This document shows positions 27,533 through 35,906 of a stretch of DNA of 64,000 nt, one piece after another. A program made the position numbers and the translations under genes. Origin of the DNA: CACKLF01 sp002725175 (GTDB lineage Bacteria; Pseudomonadota; Alphaproteobacteria; Rhodobacterales; Rhodobacteraceae). Under the pieces are notes generated by a model. The model saw only the letters and a list, made by a program, of their open reading frames with translations, did no database searches and was not told the DNA's origin. Where the stretch lies: positions 20,650 through 84,649 of the forward strand of contig PBQX02000108.1 of NCBI GenBank assembly GCA_002725175.2, read 5' to 3'. Every line of letters begins with the position of its first letter. The stretch's first letter is position 1.

Positions 27533-29134
27533 AAAGGCACGCCATGAAGTACGCCAAAACCACCAAAACAGTTTAATAATCCAAATAAATGGTGTAAATA
27601 GATACATTTGTTTCTTCACGTATCCGTGTTCTGTTGTTATTACGTAACCGCGCTTTCTATAAAATTCGCGNACACCTATCCCAGAAATACAAACAATATT
27701 ACTAAATCCATGTAGCAATGCGGCTCGCTCAGCATCACATAATAGCCTTGTACCTATTCCTTTATGTTGGGAACCCAATTCTGAACCGACACCGGAAAGA
27801 CTACCATATACATGCAATTCGCGAATAAGGGCAGAGTTTTTAAGTTCATCTAGCCCAGGGGAATCGGGAATACGCAAACGAATAAATCCATAAATTATTT
27901 TTTCATCTTTAGATTCGTAACTAATGAAAATTTCTTTTCCACCCGATGCTAAGTATACACGAACTTTTTTGTAAATTTTATCAATTTTTCGACCTTTAAC
28001 TTCACGACATCGGATACACTTACAGTTACTAATCTTAGATAATGATTGACGCATATTTGGTTCTGAACACCCTCCGGTTATATATTCTATTGGAATATCA
28101 CGTATCACTCTGTTAAGTCGAATCCAAGGATGCATTCGTTGTTTAGCATAAATCAAAACCTTTTTCAATTCTTCATCTGAATATGGTTTGTACTTACCTG
28201 ATTTATGCATATTCTCATAGATTGACCAAGGAACAACCGACACTGGATATAATTTTATTTGGTCTGCTTGTAAATTTGGATCATATAAAATTTTATCAAA
28301 CATTTTTATATCTCTCTTTGGAGTCGAACCTAGTAAATTTGGCATTAAATGTATATCAACTTTATAGCAATTATCCTTCAATAATTTTATAGCTTTTATT
28401 GAGTCTTCTATTTTATGACCTCTATTTGACATTTTCAAAATTTTATTACTTGTGTGCTGAACTCCCATTTGTACTCTTGTACATCCAAAAGAACGAAATC
28501 TTTTTATTTCATCGAGATTAATTGAATCTGGTCTTGTTTCTAAAGTTAACCCAATTACTCTAACCCTTGATTTCTCATTTAAAAGTATTTCTGTTTCTAA
28601 CGGAAATCTTTCAATTCGTTTTGTATCTAATACAATATTCGCGGCATAATAAATATCTCTTACAAACTCTTCCTGATATTCATTTGGATATTCACTCCAT
28701 GTACCACCAAGTACAAGAACTTCTAATTTATCTGGAGTATGTCCCATTCGAATATATTGGTCGACTCTCATAAATACTTGTGTAACACAATCATAATCCG
28801 CAGCATTTGCTCTCAACACACCAGGTTCTTTAGTTAAATAAGATCTTGGTTGAGCTACCCAATTATTGCCTTCGTGAGCAGGTTCACTTGGACAATAATA
28901 ACAGTTATGTTTACAAGAGAATTTTTGAATTTTTTTTTTACCAGTCCGTTTATCAGTATACGTTGGTGTCGCGGATGTAAATACAGTAACAACCAATACA
29001 CCAGATTGAGAACGCATTGCTTTTTTGGTTATCAATCCATAAAATTTATTATTTTTCAGTTTTAGATTTTTATAGCTACACACTAAATCCATCTTTCTAA
29101 GTTCTACTTTATGCTTTCTTCTAAACATTCTCAT
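27518..29134 (-). CDS. Elp3-like radical SAM/acetyltransferase
   Basis: The 538-residue protein covers both Elp3 domains. The radical-SAM half has C74, C78 and C81 in SCKHNCYYCPSEP, then LVLGGTWSEYP, IGLTLETRPD and RVQMGVQHTS. The GNAT half has RELHVYGS and SQHKGIGTRLL, then REFYRKRGY. Elp3 modifies wobble uridines of tRNA (cm5U pathway) and thereby tunes translation. The cellular enzyme works with Elp1/2, which are not in this window. A hydrophobic, Trp-rich C-terminal extension (FIWIIKLFWWFWRTSW) is unusual and could anchor it to a membrane. One ambiguous base at 27671. Confidence 0.93.
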   Translation of the reverse strand: MRMFRRKHKVELRKMDLVCSYKNLKLKNNKFYGLITKKAMRSQSGVLVVTVFTSATPTYTDKRTGKKKIQKFSCKHNCYYCPSEPAHEGNNWVAQPRSYLTKEPGVLRANAADYDCVTQVFMRVDQYIRMGHTPDKLEVLVLGGTWSEYPNEYQEEFVRDIYYAANIVLDTKRIERFPLETEILLNEKSRVRVIGLTLETRPDSINLDEIKRFRSFGCTRVQMGVQHTSNKILKMSNRGHKIEDSIKAIKLLKDNCYKVDIHLMPNLLGSTPKRDIKMFDKILYDPNLQADQIKLYPVSVVPWSIYENMHKSGKYKPYSDEELKKVLIYAKQRMHPWIRLNRVIRDIPIEYITGGCSEPNMRQSLSKISNCKCIRCREVKGRKIDKIYKKVRVYLASGGKEIFISYESKDEKIIYGFIRLRIPDSPGLDELKNSALIRELHVYGSLSGVGSELGSQHKGIGTRLLCDAERAALLHGFSNIVCISGIGXREFYRKRGYVITTEHGYVKKQMYLFTPFIWIIKLFWWFWRTSWRAFSSES

Positions 29135-29276
29135 TTTTTTTTTCTAATTTTACCCAATCTGAAATAAACTGATTTTCCAACACAAAATCATCAATAAACA
29201 TTGAGTATTTTATATCATCATAAGTAAGAACGACATTCGTTCTTGCTTTATTTACTAAATCTTCAATAGCTTGCAT
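29121..29276 (-). CDS. Small 51-residue protein, plausible
   Basis: An ATG-started frame fills the gap between Elp3 and the BTB-like gene and overlaps the Elp3 start by 14 bp. It begins MQAIEDLVNKARTNVV and continues with DDIKYSMFIDDFVLENQ. It is acidic and helical, with no known domain. Position and start codon support it; length is the doubt. Confidence 0.45.
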   Translation of the reverse strand: MQAIEDLVNKARTNVVLTYDDIKYSMFIDDFVLENQFISDWVKLEKKNENV

Positions 29277-29278
29277 TT

Positions 29279-29301
29279 GTAACTACTGCCTCAGTAGTTA
29301 C
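29279..29301 (-). terminator. 3'-end hairpin (mimivirus-style polyadenylation signal)
   Basis: GTAACTACTG and CAGTAGTTAC form a perfect 10-bp stem with a 3-nt loop. It starts 35 nt after the stop codon of the minus-strand BTB-like gene. Mimivirus mRNAs end at such palindromic hairpins, so this is a good candidate for that gene's 3' end. Confidence 0.55.
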
Positions 29302-29335
29302 TCTACATAATTATTCATTTTTTTAGAAGCAAATT

Positions 29336-30142
29336 TTAACTAAGAGAATTTGCTCTATTTCTTTCAAATGTTCTTGGTTTATATAATGGCGTCGGTGTTG
29401 ATTCCGGTGGATTCAGATCAATATGAACTTTATCAAATATATTAATAATACTATTTTTAATATTATCTGTTCTTTCTTTATCAGTTAATAAAGTGCGCGA
29501 CGATGCACCTTCTAGATAGGCCAAACATATACTATTTATCAATTCTTTATCGTTAGTTCCAGTCACAACTCTATTAACACGATTACCATTGTATGTATGA
29601 ACAGTGGAAATACCTAAACAAATATTATAATAAATCTTCATTGATTTTTTTATTTGTTCAGACAATTTTTTTACAAGATATTCCGGATATGATACCGAAT
29701 AAGAATCATATAACAATAATATTGTGTTTAGTTCTTTCTCGGAATATGCTATTTTTTGTCTAAATTGCGGATAACGAATAAATAATTCAAAAATATTTTT
29801 ATTTGTTATAAAAACATTTTTTCTGACTTCTTCCAAATAATTATTAATAAAAATATCTAAACCTAAAAAATCTGCTAATGGTAAAATATTTATTATTTTT
29901 TCAGGTTCTAGATTTGGCCAAGTTACTTCGTTCTGGATTTGGATTATTTCGTATATTTCATNCATTTGATTCATACCAAATTTATACGGTGAATGTACAA
30001 GTTCCAAATCCATCTGTGGTACAGGAATTATATCCATTTCAGAAAAATTATCCAATAAACCCTTCGCGGTTAATAAATCTCTCCTATATTGGGTAGTGCT
30101 AGTCACATCATCGAATTTAAATATAATTGTATTCTGACACAT
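29336..30142 (-). CDS. BTB/Skp1-like fold protein, tentative
   Basis: The 268-residue protein opens with a beta-type start (NTIIFKFDDV), then a region resembling the BTB/POZ-Skp1 fold: IINILPLADFLGLDIFINNY followed by LEEVRKN. Skp1 and BTB proteins bridge cullin E3 ligases and substrate receptors, which would fit the RING and F-box-like genes here. The C-terminal half is helical and unassigned. The ambiguous base at 29962 gives one unknown residue. The assignment is weak; it could be another helical fold. Confidence 0.5.
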   Translation of the reverse strand: MCQNTIIFKFDDVTSTTQYRRDLLTAKGLLDNFSEMDIIPVPQMDLELVHSPYKFGMNQMXEIYEIIQIQNEVTWPNLEPEKIINILPLADFLGLDIFINNYLEEVRKNVFITNKNIFELFIRYPQFRQKIAYSEKELNTILLLYDSYSVSYPEYLVKKLSEQIKKSMKIYYNICLGISTVHTYNGNRVNRVVTGTNDKELINSICLAYLEGASSRTLLTDKERTDNIKNSIINIFDKVHIDLNPPESTPTPLYKPRTFERNRANSLS

Positions 30143-30170
30143 GATAAATTCCTATAATACTATCAAGATT

Positions 30171-30464
30171 TTATTCCAAAACACCATATAACATATTTAT
30201 AACAGAATCAACTAGACTAGTATATTCTTTGTATATAACCACCCTTTTTCTTTTGCCATTATTTATAAATGTAGTCAATAAGTCATTTCCTTTTAATTGT
30301 ATGCATGCCATTTTCGTACCATTTTTAATTATTAAACTTTCAGGACCAAGTGTTACAACGCTGTCTCTGGGTATCTCTTTTTTAAATAAATATTCAATTT
30401 GTATTAATTCACTTTTTTGCATCTGAGATTCATAATCATCCGGAACTTTTGATTCTTCCACCAT
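30171..30464 (-). CDS. Unknown 97-residue protein
   Basis: I chose ATG 30464 (MVEESKVPDDYESQ); five codons further upstream only a GTG is available. The protein is small and soluble, with alternating strands such as VVTLGPESLIIKNGTKMACI followed by QLKGNDLLTTF. This could be a small beta-barrel domain. No family is recognised. Confidence 0.5.
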   Translation of the reverse strand: MVEESKVPDDYESQMQKSELIQIEYLFKKEIPRDSVVTLGPESLIIKNGTKMACIQLKGNDLLTTFINNGKRKRVVIYKEYTSLVDSVINMLYGVLE

Positions 30465-30535
30465 ACTTATATTTGTCACACTAATACATTACCTTCATTT
30501 TTTCATATAAATGCATTTTCATATTAATTATAATT

Positions 30536-31009
30536 ATGGCAGATATAGAAACATTTGAATCGACAGATGCTGGAGCGTCCGAAACCATTCCTATGGAAGC
30601 AGGTCAAATACGTAAAGGAGGATATATTTGTATTAAAGGGCGACCATGTAAAGTAACATCTGTTTCTACTTCAAAAACTGGAAAACATGGACATGCAAAA
30701 TGCAATTTTGTAGCTACAGATATATTCAATGGGAAAAAACTTGAAGATATTGTTCCGTCATCCCATGGAACGACTGTACCAAATGTATTTAAATCTGAAT
30801 ATTCATTATTAGATATTTCTGATGAAGATTATTTAACTCTGATGACTGATAACGGCGAAACACGCGAAGATCTTCAAATGCCGTCATATCCACCAGAATT
30901 GGAAGAGCAAATAAGGGGTGGATTTGAACAAGGAGAACAACTAATACTTGGTGTAGTAAAAGCCATGGGTGAAGAACATGTTATGAGTTGTAAAAAAGAT
31001 AATTCTTAA
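30536..31009 (+). CDS. Translation factor eIF5A
   Basis: The 157-residue protein matches eIF5A: AGQIRKGGYICIKGRPCKV, then the hypusine loop STSKTGKHGHAK with the modified lysine at K50, and the second OB-fold domain (LLDISDEDYLTLM). eIF5A relieves stalled ribosomes at polyproline and other motifs and needs deoxyhypusine synthase, which is not in this window and would have to come from the host. Several neighbouring structural proteins have long Pro-Glu runs that could depend on it. The DNA has the viral AT bias, so any transfer is not recent. Confidence 0.95.
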   Translation: MADIETFESTDAGASETIPMEAGQIRKGGYICIKGRPCKVTSVSTSKTGKHGHAKCNFVATDIFNGKKLEDIVPSSHGTTVPNVFKSEYSLLDISDEDYLTLMTDNGETREDLQMPSYPPELEEQIRGGFEQGEQLILGVVKAMGEEHVMSCKKDNS

Positions 31010-31040
31010 AGATTTAAAAATTATATATTACATTATTTTA

Positions 31041-32381
31041 ATGAAACTTGTTGTTACTCTTTTTTTAGCCGTATTTATAGTTTTACTAATTATGAGTACA
31101 GTGTATTCTACAAATAAGGTTCACACATCACTAAATGATTATTATATACAAAAAAACACGACATTACATTCATCCGGAAAAAATAAAAAATCAGATTCGC
31201 CTAAATACGGTGAATCTACTGGATATGTACAATCTTATGTTTCTCCGAGTGCAACTATCGTTAATACTGCACCTGCCGATTCAAGAGGTGTAGAATTAGT
31301 TAAATCATTTTCATTAGACAATTCATGGAAAAATAGAAAGTACCAACATCTTTACAATACTGGAATAGTAAGTAGCCCAAGTCCAATGATTTCAACCATC
31401 GGTAGTAGCACACCAAGTTCAATATCCACTAGTTCTTCCACGAGCCCTAGCCCCACGAGCGCGAGCTCCGCGCAAGCCGCCGCGAGCTCAATATCAAAGT
31501 GCGAATCCAGCTCATCCATCAAAAAATGTTATGGATGTGATAAAACACCACCATTGGCCACATGTTCCAAGGTTCCTTCTAATAGATGTCAAAAAGGTAG
31601 ATATGTTTGCAAGAATGGTAATGTTGATAGTAGTAAAAAATGTTCTAAGAAAGACAGAATTTACTGTAAATGGAATGGTGACGAATGTGTTGACGACTGT
31701 ATCGGCGGTGGCGCCGAAGGCAGCGACGCCACCTCGCCCTCGCCTACTCCGTCGTCTACTCCGTCGCCATCGCCAGCCTCAGAATCGGATTCATCACAAG
31801 GTTGCTCAGGACTTAGTGGAGTTGAGCTCGAGAATTGCTTAGAAGAACAATGGGAAAATGAAGATGATGGCGAATCAGCTCCCGAGCCAGCTCCAGAACC
31901 GGCATCTGAAGAAGAGTCTGAAGAAGAGTCTGAAGAAGAGTCTGAAGAAGAATCTGAAGAAGAGTCTGAAGAAGAGTCTGAAGACGAGCCATCCTCCGCA
32001 CCACCAGCAGATTATAGCAATGGTTGTTATTCCTCTGCCGTCCCAGAGGATATGACGGAAGATGAATGGAAAGACCAGAGCTGGTGGAGAAGAGATGCTG
32101 GTGGTGTATACGCGGCATGTGAATGGAAATCAGGAAAGTGTCAGGAGACCGGAGACGAGTATACTCACGACCAGGTCTTCAGATGGAACTCGAAGAAAGG
32201 CAAGTTCTCGCATAGGGAAATAGATGGCTTGAAATTTAGACACTGGAAAGGGGCGGACCCCAACCGGATCGTTCAATGCGATGATCTCACGAGCAAAGGG
32301 GAAAGTGATTGTGATAAGACTTATAAAGATGAATTGCGTGTTGTTAAAAAGGATGGTATGGACGAAGAAGATAAATGTTAA
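31041..32381 (+). CDS. N-anchored acidic repeat protein, tandem paralogue A
   Basis: The 446-residue protein has an N-terminal hydrophobic segment (residues 3-23), then STNKVHTSLNDYY and KYGESTGYVQSY, which recur in the next gene. A Ser/Ala/Pro-rich linker leads into a Cys-rich stretch (residues 150-220, about 13 Cys) and the motif LENCLEEQWENED. A (EEES)n array follows, and then a C-terminal domain with W and C residues (DEWKDQSWWRRDAGGVY). It looks like an extracellular or virion-surface protein. No known family is recognised. Confidence 0.6.
   Translation: MKLVVTLFLAVFIVLLIMSTVYSTNKVHTSLNDYYIQKNTTLHSSGKNKKSDSPKYGESTGYVQSYVSPSATIVNTAPADSRGVELVKSFSLDNSWKNRKYQHLYNTGIVSSPSPMISTIGSSTPSSISTSSSTSPSPTSASSAQAAASSISKCESSSSIKKCYGCDKTPPLATCSKVPSNRCQKGRYVCKNGNVDSSKKCSKKDRIYCKWNGDECVDDCIGGGAEGSDATSPSPTPSSTPSPSPASESDSSQGCSGLSGVELENCLEEQWENEDDGESAPEPAPEPASEEESEEESEEESEEESEEESEEESEDEPSSAPPADYSNGCYSSAVPEDMTEDEWKDQSWWRRDAGGVYAACEWKSGKCQETGDEYTHDQVFRWNSKKGKFSHREIDGLKFRHWKGADPNRIVQCDDLTSKGESDCDKTYKDELRVVKKDGMDEEDKC
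31908..31979 (+). repeat. 12-bp tandem repeat coding (EEES)n
   Basis: Six near-identical copies of GAAGAAGAGTCT lie in paralogue A. One copy has a synonymous change (GAATCT). The array gives a polyacidic linker. Confidence 0.9.
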
Positions 32382-32432
32382 CGCCGCATGCGTATCTCTA
32401 GTGCTTGTAAGAAATAAAGTTGCATTATACTA

Positions 32433-33116
32433 ATGAATATTCTACCTACACTTTTATTAGCATCATTCATTATCATAATGATAATGACCATGTACTTTTC
32501 CACAAATAAAGTTCACTCTGTGTTAGGTAACTATTATACTAAAAAAAATACAAAAAAATATTCGTCTGGGAAAAAGCCAAAAGAACCGGAACCAAAATAT
32601 GGTGAATCTACTGGTTTTCTTCAAGTATATACCCAACCTAGTTCTAGTCCGAGGCCGAGGCGGCGGCGTCGACGGCGCGCCCATGTGAACGCCATCCGCG
32701 CCGGAGACCGCACAAGACGCCGACTCCGGCGTGGCGAGGCCTCCAACAAAGGTATACCCGGTAGATCCTATGGAGGTCCTTGGAATGAAAAATTAGGACC
32801 CACACGTGGCAATAATGATGAAAACGCTTTAGAAGATACTTGGGAAAACGCCGCCGACACCGTCGACACCGTCGCCGCCGAAAACGCTTTAGAAGATACT
32901 TGGGAAGACGAAGGTGATGATGCCGCCGACGCCGTCGACGAAAACGCTTTAGAAGATACTTGGGAGGAGGAGGAGGAAGGCGACGTCGCCGCCGCGACCG
33001 ATGCGGGGGTGTGTGACGAAAATTGCATGGAAGATGCTTGGGAAGATTTAGAAGAGGGGTTTGCTGTCAGTAGCTTAGGCCGTCTTCCTAGACCAGGTCG
33101 TATCATTGCACCATAA
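32433..33116 (+). CDS. N-anchored acidic repeat protein, tandem paralogue B
   Basis: The 227-residue protein shares the N-terminus of the gene 51 bp upstream: a membrane segment, then STNKVHSVLGNYYTKKN and KYGESTGFLQVY. Downstream it differs: a GC-rich Arg/Pro block (about 32640-32745) and then four copies of an ENALEDTWE motif. The same motif occurs once in paralogue A as ENCLEEQWE. This indicates local duplication, then divergence and expansion of one motif. The function is unknown; a surface role is inferred. Confidence 0.6.
   Translation: MNILPTLLLASFIIIMIMTMYFSTNKVHSVLGNYYTKKNTKKYSSGKKPKEPEPKYGESTGFLQVYTQPSSSPRPRRRRRRRAHVNAIRAGDRTRRRLRRGEASNKGIPGRSYGGPWNEKLGPTRGNNDENALEDTWENAADTVDTVAAENALEDTWEDEGDDAADAVDENALEDTWEEEEEGDVAAATDAGVCDENCMEDAWEDLEEGFAVSSLGRLPRPGRIIAP
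32820..33043 (+). repeat. 60-bp-period repeat coding ENALEDTWE
   Basis: A nearly invariant 26-bp core starts at 32820, 32880 and 32940, exactly 60 bp apart. A diverged fourth copy starts at 33018. The spacers between the cores are GC-rich and variable in sequence. Confidence 0.88.
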
Positions 33117-33129
33117 TAAACATCCTTTA

Positions 33130-34122
33130 TCAATCCAATTTGCCTAATAACCTCCGTCGTCGTGCTCTTCCAGCACGACCACCAGTTCTAGATACTTTGC
33201 CTGCACTCACTTCTTCAATATTTTTAAAACTTAACATACATTCGGACTTAATTATATAACTATTATCTATTTTCCAAGTATTAAGCACTTTGCGCAATCC
33301 CTTAATTTTAATATTTCCTACTTCACTCACAACATAGGGTTTATTATATAATATTATTGTATTGTTTCCATTAGCCAGTTGGGATAATTTTCGCCATTTA
33401 TTCATTTTTCTAGTTGCAGAAGTCGAAATATGCTTAAAAAATTTCATTGTACATATTTTCAATACATTATTAATCAACCTTTTGATGGATTTAAAACATA
33501 AAGATGCTATTGATTCCTGATTAATAATAGGAAATAAAGATGTAGATTCATCAATATCTATTAGTTTTACTAACGGTTCTGGATTTGTAGAGGCGGCCCC
33601 ATATATTGATTTATAATGTGAATAAGTGTTACTAATTCCTAAAGCATCTTTTTTTTTTATTGTCAAGAATATACAACTTAAAGAAATACTCGCATTTTTT
33701 GCAATTAAATGTATATTACCGCCAATACCATATCTTGAATGCTTTGTATACCACTTCCCAAATACATCTATTATTTTATTGCCATGAATGTCTAATATAT
33801 TTACATATGCTTCACCATTAATATCTAATAACCAATCAAATCGTAAATTACTTGTTTTCACAACAAACATTTTTTTAATAACACCAACGGGCGGCGTCGG
33901 CCGCGGCGCGACGGCGCTATCGGCGCGCGACACCAATAGTTCTTTTTCTAATATACTCGCTTCTGCTCTTAACTTTGCAGCTTCTGCTCTATACTTTTCA
34001 GATTGAGCTAGTAATTTTTTTTCTAATAATTCGGATAACTTCACCGGATTAATATATGGACTTGTATAAATTAGTTGGTTAGATAATCTAATTAGCCCGA
34101 AAAAAAATATATACCATCGCAT
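33130..34122 (-). CDS. Unknown protein with signal peptide and coiled coil
   Basis: The 330-residue protein starts with a hydrophobic signal-like segment (WYIFFFGLIRLSN), then has a coiled coil (LLEKKLLAQSEKYRAEAAKL, residues 30-65) and a GC-rich linker at 33885-33935. A beta-rich domain begins around residue 85 and may span to residue 180. The C-terminus is strongly basic (GGRAGRARRRRLLGKLD), similar to tails of the proteins at 36190 and 51621. No family is recognised. The presequence suggests secretion or plastid import. Confidence 0.5.
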   Translation of the reverse strand: MRWYIFFFGLIRLSNQLIYTSPYINPVKLSELLEKKLLAQSEKYRAEAAKLRAEASILEKELLVSRADSAVAPRPTPPVGVIKKMFVVKTSNLRFDWLLDINGEAYVNILDIHGNKIIDVFGKWYTKHSRYGIGGNIHLIAKNASISLSCIFLTIKKKDALGISNTYSHYKSIYGAASTNPEPLVKLIDIDESTSLFPIINQESIASLCFKSIKRLINNVLKICTMKFFKHISTSATRKMNKWRKLSQLANGNNTIILYNKPYVVSEVGNIKIKGLRKVLNTWKIDNSYIIKSECMLSFKNIEEVSAGKVSRTGGRAGRARRRRLLGKLD

Positions 34123-34157
34123 TATTAATCACTTTATAATTTAATACTTAACATATT

Positions 34158-34658
34158 ATGTATAGAATGATGCGAAAATTCTTATTATTACTATTAATTC
34201 ATATGTCACACACATTTAGTGAACCATTCCTTAGGTATACAACTCCTCAAATTATAGAACATTTTAATCCATTTATAACACATACATCTAAAAAAATTAG
34301 AAATAATCAATATGGAACAAAAGAAAGAGAATTTTGGCAAAAATCAAATAGAAACATACATTCTGCAATTAAATATGCAAAGTTAAGAAATGACAAGTGT
34401 CTTTATCTTGGATGGATACCATCGCCGCATCATACACAACCACTCATGTATATATTCTTAGATATAGAATCGACTAATATATTACAAATTACTCATATTA
34501 TTCAAAATCCATGTATTGAAATACAAGTCGATTTTTCATTATTTAAAAATAACTTAATAGAATTTACCGATAATATTGGTATTTATTTAGATATATCCCA
34601 ATTAAAAGACTATGATGAAGGACGATGGTATTTGGATTTTATACATTCGCGTTCTTGA
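34158..34658 (+). CDS. Unknown secreted or organelle-targeted protein
   Basis: The 166-residue protein has a clear signal-like N-terminus (RKFLLLLLIHMSHTFS), followed by an FLRYTTPQ-type stretch that could continue as a transit peptide. The mature part is beta-rich with no motif I recognise (CLYLGWIPSPHHTQPLMYIF). It ends 1 bp from the convergent sdhB stop. A host origin is possible but composition is viral. Confidence 0.5.
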   Translation: MYRMMRKFLLLLLIHMSHTFSEPFLRYTTPQIIEHFNPFITHTSKKIRNNQYGTKEREFWQKSNRNIHSAIKYAKLRNDKCLYLGWIPSPHHTQPLMYIFLDIESTNILQITHIIQNPCIEIQVDFSLFKNNLIEFTDNIGIYLDISQLKDYDEGRWYLDFIHSRS

Positions 34659-34659
34659 G

Positions 34660-35361
34660 CTACAACTCTGCAGCAGCTTTTTTTAATCTACCAATGGCTT
34701 GCGCAGGATTTAAACCTTTAGGGCAGGTGTTTGAACAATTCATTATTGTTTTACATCTATATAACTTCATCGCATCATTAACATATCTTAAACGTTCATT
34801 AGTATTTTCATCTCTTGAATCAGAAATCCATCGAAATGCTTGCATTAATACCGCAGGGCCTAAATATCCATTTTCACTATTCCACCAATAACTAGGACAG
34901 CTCGTAGAGCAACATGCACATAAAATACACTCATACATACCATCTAATTTTTTTCTATCTTCTATGCTTTGATAGTTTTCATTTTTGTCTAACTTCTTTG
35001 AACTATGTAACCATGGTTTTATTTCTTTATATTGTTTGTAAAATGTTTTCATATCTGGGACTAAATCACAAATAATTGGCATATGAGGAAGTGGATAAAT
35101 TACTATTTTTTCAGTAATCGGAGTTAAACACGCTAAGTTATTTCTCCCATTTATATTCATAGCACATGAACCACATATACCTTCTCGACAACTTCTTCTA
35201 AAACTCAAGGATTTATCAATATTATTTTTAATATAAATTAGACCATCTAAAACCATTGGTCCACATTCTTTTTTTTCAAAAATAAAATCCATCATCCTTT
35301 GTGGATTGTTTGGTCGTTTTCTATATATTCTAAATAATGTTTTCCCAGTCCTAGATACCAT
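34660..35361 (-). CDS. sdhB: Succinate dehydrogenase iron-sulfur subunit (SdhB)
   Basis: The 233-residue protein carries all three Fe-S cluster sites. The 2Fe-2S ligands are C58, C63, C66 and C78 (FRRSCREGICGSCAMNI). The 4Fe-4S ligands are C145, C148 and C151, with C155 and later C203, C209 and C213 (NCSNTCPKGLNP) serving the 3Fe-4S and remaining positions. SdhB passes electrons from the flavoprotein to ubiquinone in respiratory complex II. It starts right at the mature domain, so no cleavable mitochondrial presequence is visible. SdhA is not in the window. A small one-helix protein follows 16 bp away on the same strand. SDH genes are known from the haptophyte virus PkV RF01. Confidence 0.95.
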   Translation of the reverse strand: MVSRTGKTLFRIYRKRPNNPQRMMDFIFEKKECGPMVLDGLIYIKNNIDKSLSFRRSCREGICGSCAMNINGRNNLACLTPITEKIVIYPLPHMPIICDLVPDMKTFYKQYKEIKPWLHSSKKLDKNENYQSIEDRKKLDGMYECILCACCSTSCPSYWWNSENGYLGPAVLMQAFRWISDSRDENTNERLRYVNDAMKLYRCKTIMNCSNTCPKGLNPAQAIGRLKKAAAEL

Positions 35362-35377
35362 TATATTTCTGTATCTA

Positions 35378-35557
35378 TTATACTTTTATTTTTGTAAATA
35401 AATATTCATATATTTTTATTATTGCATTGTCAAATACAGGAATCGTCTGCATTATTATGAATCCCACGTTAAATACAAATACACATACTATTATATTAGA
35501 TACAGAACTTAAAATACCTTTATCAGTAATGCCATGGTAACGGTGGCGAGGACGCAT
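35378..35557 (-). CDS. Small one-helix membrane protein next to sdhB
   Basis: The ATG at 35557 gives 59 residues with a basic start (MRPRHRYHG) and a hydrophobic segment near residues 19-43 (NIIVCVFVFNVGFIIMQ). It lies immediately upstream of sdhB on the same strand. It might stand in for an SDH membrane anchor, but it has only one clear helix, while SdhC and SdhD normally have three, and the usual heme-ligand motif is not evident. Unassigned. Confidence 0.45.
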   Translation of the reverse strand: MRPRHRYHGITDKGILSSVSNIIVCVFVFNVGFIIMQTIPVFDNAIIKIYEYLFTKIKV

Positions 35558-35625
35558 AAACAGATTATACAATTTTTTGTTAAATATATTTATATAACAT
35601 TATAAAATATAGTTTCAGTAATAAA

Positions 35626-35883
35626 ATGAATAATACTAGTAAATACAAAGTAGGAGACCACGCCATCTATGTAACTGATAATAAAGAACAAATTATAATT
35701 ATTGATTCTATAGAACCAAATCATAAATACAAATATTATTATGGATTAGAAGGGTATCACGAAGGATACGTAAAAGAATGTTATTTACGCGAATTATCTA
35801 CTAAAGAACACGATTTACTAAAAAATAAATGCTACTATCAATTACCAAGAGACTTCTACGATAAACCACCATTTTCTGATTAA
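35626..35883 (+). CDS. Unknown 85-residue protein
   Basis: A small soluble protein with a beta-type N-terminus (YKVGDHAIYVTDNKEQIIII) reminiscent of an SH3-like or Tudor-like small barrel, and a Tyr-rich middle. The end is PRDFYDKPPFSD. No family can be assigned with confidence. Confidence 0.5.
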   Translation: MNNTSKYKVGDHAIYVTDNKEQIIIIDSIEPNHKYKYYYGLEGYHEGYVKECYLRELSTKEHDLLKNKCYYQLPRDFYDKPPFSD

Positions 35884-35906
35884 ACATAATTTTATAATAA
35901 ATAGTA

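Noticed and set aside
32820..33043. Regularly spaced repeats resembling a CRISPR array
   Set aside because: The 26-bp cores are in frame inside a coding gene, spacers are GC-rich coding linkers, and there are only three full copies; no cas genes.
35378..35557. SdhC or SdhD identity for the small membrane protein
   Set aside because: Only one hydrophobic helix and no heme/quinone motif; adjacency alone does not justify the name.
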